This document shows positions 4,744-5,317 of a stretch of DNA of 5,317 nt, piece after piece. The stretch comes from Thermohalobaculum sp964475765. Lineage in GTDB: Bacteria > Pseudomonadota > Alphaproteobacteria > Rhodobacterales > Rhodobacteraceae. The notes under the pieces were generated by a model. The model was not told the origin of the DNA, ran no database searches, and worked only from the letters and a program-made list of their open reading frames with translations. Within the stretch, counting starts at the first letter, position 1. Every line of letters starts with the position of its first letter. The translations under genes were made by a program, and so were the position numbers. The stretch is from positions 1 through 5,317 of the forward strand of contig CAYYZH010000261.1 in the NCBI GenBank assembly GCA_964475765.1, read 5' to 3'.

Positions 4744-5317
4744 TTACTGCCAGCGTTTGATGATTTCCTCATAGGCGATGGTCTCGCCCTTGGGTTTCTC
4801 ATCGACCTTAGCTTTGGCGCCGCCCTTGCCCAGCCATTCGGCAGCAGGCTTTTCTTCGTTCAGCCGCGGTCCACAACCGCCGTAGACATTGGCGCGTTCA
4901 TCGGCTGACTGCATGCGGGCCATGACCTGATCCATCTCGGCGGCCAGACGGTCCATGGCTTCCTGCGGCGTAAACGCCCCGGAGTTCACGTCACCGATCT
5001 GCTGCCACCAGATCTGGGCCAGCTTCGGATAATCCGGCACGTTGATCCCTGTCGGCGACCAGCGCACCCGGTCTGGCGAGCGGTAAAATTCGACCAGACC
5101 GCCGAGGTTCGGCGCCCGCTCGGTAAAGCTCTCGTGGTTCACCGTGCTGTCCCGGATGAACGTCAGACCAACATGGGATTTGCGGGTATCGACGGTCTTG
5201 GAGACGACGAACTGCGCGTAGAGCCACGCGGCCTTGGCGCGGTCCAGCGGTGTCGAGTTCAGGATCGTCCATGAACCTGCATCCTGATAGCCGATCTTCT
5301 GGCCATCTTCCCAGTTG
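4744..5317 (-). CDS. glpV: GlpV-like glycerol ABC transporter substrate-binding protein, C-terminal part; 5' end outside window
   Basis: Periplasmic binding protein that captures the substrate and hands it to an ABC importer. About 190 C-terminal residues are visible; the reading frame runs open to the window edge, so the N-terminus and signal peptide are missing. Features fitting large family 1 solute-binding proteins of the glycerol type (GlpV of the rhizobial glpSTPQUV system) are, in order: GYQDAGSWTILNS, a helix with AKAAWLYAQFVVSK, the block HVGLTFIRDST, then ERAPNLGGLVEFYRSP, SPTGINVPDYPKLAQIWWQ, a helix with AMDRLAAEMDQVMARMQ, and the tail CGPRLNEEKPAAEWL ending in KRWQ. The match to GlpV is from memory of the family. 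It sits near glpK and ends just before a terminator, as expected for the last gene of the transporter operon, whose other genes should lie to the right. A sugar or other polyol as ligand cannot be excluded. Confidence 0.85.
   Translation of the reverse strand, partial: NWEDGQKIGYQDAGSWTILNSTPLDRAKAAWLYAQFVVSKTVDTRKSHVGLTFIRDSTVNHESFTERAPNLGGLVEFYRSPDRVRWSPTGINVPDYPKLAQIWWQQIGDVNSGAFTPQEAMDRLAAEMDQVMARMQSADERANVYGGCGPRLNEEKPAAEWLGKGGAKAKVDEKPKGETIAYEEIIKRWQ

Overview
The window looks like chromosomal DNA of an alphaproteobacterium, most likely of the Rhodobacterales (roseobacter/Paracoccus type). This rests on the GC-rich codon use, the style of the proteins, and a glycerol kinase lying next to a GlpV-type ABC-transporter binding protein, an arrangement known from Rhizobiales and Rhodobacterales. 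The taxonomic call is inference, since no rRNA or marker gene is present.

Left part (1-1140, + strand): the 3' end of a cysteine synthase gene (cysK), a 96-residue membrane protein starting 17 bases after it, a hairpin, and a GNAT-family acetyltransferase. All three genes run the same way and may be partly co-transcribed.

Middle part (1141-2269): a minus-strand gene for a secreted, helical protein of unknown function converges on the acetyltransferase gene. It has a good candidate sigma70 promoter at 2040-2068. Upstream of that promoter lies the most unusual element in the window, a tandem array of seven 11-bp units (2155-2231, consensus TGCCATACGCG). It sits between the end of glpK and the secreted-protein gene and is not explained by any coding sequence.

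Right part (2270-5317): a glycerol-use locus. A complete glpK (glycerol kinase, - strand) is divergent from a complete NAD-type short-chain dehydrogenase gene (+ strand). Their 156-bp shared control region holds three kinds of repeat: phased GAAA direct repeats, a spaced pair of inverted GTTAACTC boxes, and a 19-bp palindrome next to the dehydrogenase start. The dehydrogenase gene converges on the 3' end of a minus-strand gene for a GlpV-like glycerol-binding periplasmic protein, with a strong hairpin terminator between them. Together these genes suggest periplasmic capture and ABC import of glycerol, phosphorylation by GlpK, and a co-located oxidoreductase of unknown substrate. The rest of the transporter operon should lie to the right of the window.

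I see no tRNA, rRNA, CRISPR array, insertion sequence or complete mobile element. The best candidates for something undescribed are the 11-bp array with its neighbouring secreted protein, and the control region between glpK and the dehydrogenase.
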